Below, piece by piece: positions 61,797 to 64,000 of a stretch of DNA of 64,000 bases (position 1 is its first letter; the number at the start of each line of letters is the position of its first letter). This DNA is from Sedimentisphaerales bacterium (GTDB lineage Bacteria > Planctomycetota > Phycisphaerae > Sedimentisphaerales > Anaerobacaceae). Both the position numbers and the translations under genes were made by a program. The stretch is from NCBI GenBank assembly GCA_016936075.1, contig JAFGPS010000134.1, positions 1 through 64,000 of the forward strand. Reading direction: 5' to 3'. The notes below the pieces were generated by a model that ran no database searches, was not told the DNA's origin, and saw only the letters and a program-made list of their open reading frames with translations.

Positions 61797-64000
61797 ATGC
61801 CGCAAAGATATTTTAACTGGAAATTAGCCGTAGTACTTGTTATTGGTTGTACTGTATTGGCTATAACAGCTGTCGGTTTACGAAAATGGCGTAATGCGAA
61901 CAGTGCCAAAAATGGCCTTATTCTTGGTAACAAGGCTTATGAGGAGCATGATTGGGAAGAAGCCGCCAAGTCGCTTGGCCGTTATATCGCTATTAACCAG
62001 AATGATGTGGAAGTATTGAAGAAGTATGCAGATGCCCAGCTTAAAATACGACCTTCGAGCGGTAATCACATTAAACAGGCGGCCGAGACTTATCGAATTG
62101 TATTAAGAATCGAGCCGGATAATTTCGAAGTGGCAGAACAGCTAACTGAACTTTATTTTCTTTTAAGAGATTACAGTACTGCGGAATTGATTGCAGGCAG
62201 GCAGCTTGAAACTAATCCAAATCCGGAGTTGAGTCGATTGCATGCCATTTCCCTTACATATCAACGAAAGTTTAAAGAAGCTGCAGACGAATTGAAGGAA
62301 CTCTGCTCAAAATATCCTGATCAAATACTTGCTTTTGAGACAACAGGACAACTTGCAGAGCAGCATCCAGAAGAATTCACAGAGCCTGCTTCTTATTGGT
62401 ATGATGAAGCAGTTAAAAACAATCCATCCTCTGCCTTGGCTTATATTGTGCGTGCAGGTTATTATCGCAGGAATAAAGAAAATAATTCAGCTATATCACA
62501 ACTGGAAGAAGCTGAGAAACAGGAATTATCAAAATCTGAAGTCAGTCTAAGACTTGCTATGGAATATATTAATTTGAATCTTCTTGATAAAGCTGAAAAG
62601 ATTCTTGATAAAGTCAGGGAGATGTCACCGGGAGATCAGGGACTTTGGCAAATGTTGGCTCAAACCGCATTAATGTCAAAATCAAAAGAAAAAATGTTAG
62701 AAACCGCACAGTCAGGTTTAAAGGAGCTTTCTACTCAGCCATGGGACTTCATACCAATAGCTTCAGAGTTATTTATCCGTGCAGGAGAATTCGAAAAGGC
62801 AGAACACTATATATCTCAGTTGAAAGAAAAGAACTTCGAGCCATCGAGTATATCATATCTTGAGGGTCTTTTATCAGCAGAGAAAGGAGATTTTCTCAAC
62901 GCGTCTAAACTTTGGGAATATTCAATTGAATCGGGAAATAATTCCACAAGAGTAAGGCTGGAATTGGCGTCTGCACAGTTAAAATCAGGAAATACTCAGT
63001 CAGCGATAAATAATCTTGATAAACTTGTTGAAGAGAGACCAGATTCTTTTGAAGGTTTATTAATGCTGGCGAAAGTATTGGTTCAAACTGGAAACTGGGT
63101 TGAAGCCTTGGAATATGCTCAAAAAGCAATACAGCTTGCTCCGGAAAATCAAGAAGCTCTTTTATTACAAATACAGGCTCAAATACAAATAGTGGGCTCG
63201 AGTTCAGAAATCTCGCAAAATTTACAAAATATTGAGAAGAATTTAACCATGTTGGATTCTGAAGGTACCAGTTCCGTTGAGACTGGACTTCTTCGATATC
63301 AGATTGAAATGCGCAAAGGTAATTATACAAAAGCTCAAGAAATCCTTAATCAGCTAAAACAGAAATATCCATCGCAGGTTAATGTTTATCAGGCAGAAGC
63401 TGAATTGTATGCCGCTCAGGAAAAGATAGATGAAGCGATAACGATATTGCGGCAGACTATAGAGAAATTTCCCGAAGCTTCAGGGCCTGTAAAATATCTT
63501 GCCGCTTTGCTGGATACACAGGGTAAAAAAGATGCCTGTATTGAAGTAATTACACAAGCGTTGAATCGTATTGAAGAACAGTCTGTCCAGCGAGATTTGA
63601 ATTTGCTTCTTGCAGCTTTTTATAACCGTTGGAATCAAAAAGATAAAGCATACGAACAACTTGAGATGATAGCAAGAAAGTTTCCGAATGATATCACAAT
63701 TAAACGGAACCTTCTATCATGTGAGCAGGTTATTGAAAAATCTGCAAAAGCTCAGCAACTTGTAGATGAAATTAAGAAACTTGAAGGAGATGACGGCTGG
63801 CAATGGAGGTACGAGCAGGCAAGAATCTGGTATCTTTCGGATAGTTTCAAGGAGTATTATACCCAGATTGTTACTCTTATCCAGAAAAATATATTTGAAA
63901 ATCCTTCTGACCAGGGAAGCCGCTTATTATTAGCAAAGACTTATGAAAAAGCCGGGGAACTTCAACTGGCAATTACAACGTATCGTGAAGCACTGAACAG
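61797..64000 (+). CDS. TPR-repeat protein of exosortase/EPS locus (3' truncated by window)
   Basis: The frame is open from the ATG at 61797, behind AAAAAGGAG, to the end of the window (734 codons, no stop). A hydrophobic N-terminal helix (LAVVLVIGCTVLAITAVGL) anchors or exports it. The rest is tetratricopeptide-like: helical pairs such as GLILGNKAYEEHDWEEAAKSL, LLMLAKVLVQTGNWVEALEYA and SGPVKYLAALLDTQGKKDAC. Large TPR proteins (PrsT-like) accompany exosortase-linked polysaccharide loci, probably as export or assembly scaffolds. Confidence 0.85.
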   Translation, partial: MPQRYFNWKLAVVLVIGCTVLAITAVGLRKWRNANSAKNGLILGNKAYEEHDWEEAAKSLGRYIAINQNDVEVLKKYADAQLKIRPSSGNHIKQAAETYRIVLRIEPDNFEVAEQLTELYFLLRDYSTAELIAGRQLETNPNPELSRLHAISLTYQRKFKEAADELKELCSKYPDQILAFETTGQLAEQHPEEFTEPASYWYDEAVKNNPSSALAYIVRAGYYRRNKENNSAISQLEEAEKQELSKSEVSLRLAMEYINLNLLDKAEKILDKVREMSPGDQGLWQMLAQTALMSKSKEKMLETAQSGLKELSTQPWDFIPIASELFIRAGEFEKAEHYISQLKEKNFEPSSISYLEGLLSAEKGDFLNASKLWEYSIESGNNSTRVRLELASAQLKSGNTQSAINNLDKLVEERPDSFEGLLMLAKVLVQTGNWVEALEYAQKAIQLAPENQEALLLQIQAQIQIVGSSSEISQNLQNIEKNLTMLDSEGTSSVETGLLRYQIEMRKGNYTKAQEILNQLKQKYPSQVNVYQAEAELYAAQEKIDEAITILRQTIEKFPEASGPVKYLAALLDTQGKKDACIEVITQALNRIEEQSVQRDLNLLLAAFYNRWNQKDKAYEQLEMIARKFPNDITIKRNLLSCEQVIEKSAKAQQLVDEIKKLEGDDGWQWRYEQARIWYLSDSFKEYYTQIVTLIQKNIFENPSDQGSRLLLAKTYEKAGELQLAITTYREALN

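Overview
The window looks like a chromosomal segment of an AT-rich, probably anaerobic or facultative Planctomycetota bacterium, plausibly a Phycisphaerae/Sedimentisphaerales relative. This placement is an inference from gene content, not from a marker gene. It rests on: a membrane pyrophosphatase of the K+-dependent type; a complete hypABCDEF set; an AmmeMemoRadiSam radical SAM enzyme; BlaI/M56 pairs; prepilin-like 'NVLFADG' signatures; secreted beta-helix enzymes; and an exosortase/EpsI polysaccharide locus.

Layout. 1-7.1 kb: the end of a TonB-dependent receptor, a DUF134 regulator convergent with a radical SAM gene, an MDR oxidoreductase, a methyltransferase and a large secreted esterase/beta-helix fusion. 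7.3-11.1 kb: a BlaI repressor with a clear palindromic operator and a two-protease M56 sensor, followed in frame by a relic of the esterase C-terminus. 11.2-24.4 kb: mostly housekeeping genes (hppA, rsfS, argS, yjbQ, an ABC ATPase, yggS, a PP2C phosphatase, accB, accC, a Gph-like phosphatase). It is interrupted between rsfS and argS by a REP-associated tyrosine transposase with three REP palindromes. 24.4-27.0 kb: lysA, a 43-codon lysine-repeat gene and nadD. 27.0-33.2 kb: the minus-strand operon hypF-[four-helix-bundle gene]-hypC-hypD-hypE-hypA-hypB. 33.3-37.1 kb: a Sel1-repeat gene broken by a TGA, tRNA-Ala(GGC), a DUF4145 relic, tRNA-Leu(TAG), xseB and xseA.

37.5-64 kb is one long plus-strand exopolysaccharide/exosortase locus. 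It runs from EpsI through an ATP-grasp protein, GNATs, a flippase, a WecB epimerase, a polymerase-like protein, several glycosyltransferases (one STELLO-like), a deacetylase, a PssD/PssE pair, a nucleotidyltransferase-exosortase fusion, a Wzc-like tyrosine kinase and a polyprenyl-phosphate sugar transferase, to a TPR protein cut off by the window end. Together these could make, flip, polymerise and export a surface polysaccharide, and couple it to exosortase-dependent protein sorting.

The most unusual signals are small repeated elements placed in or against genes: a four-helix-bundle gene bracketed by inverted 7-nt arrays that form the end of hypF; a double-hairpin palindrome translated in frame inside HypF; a REP just upstream of the argS start codon; and a 90-nt cloverleaf-like four-way junction inside the polysaccharide locus.
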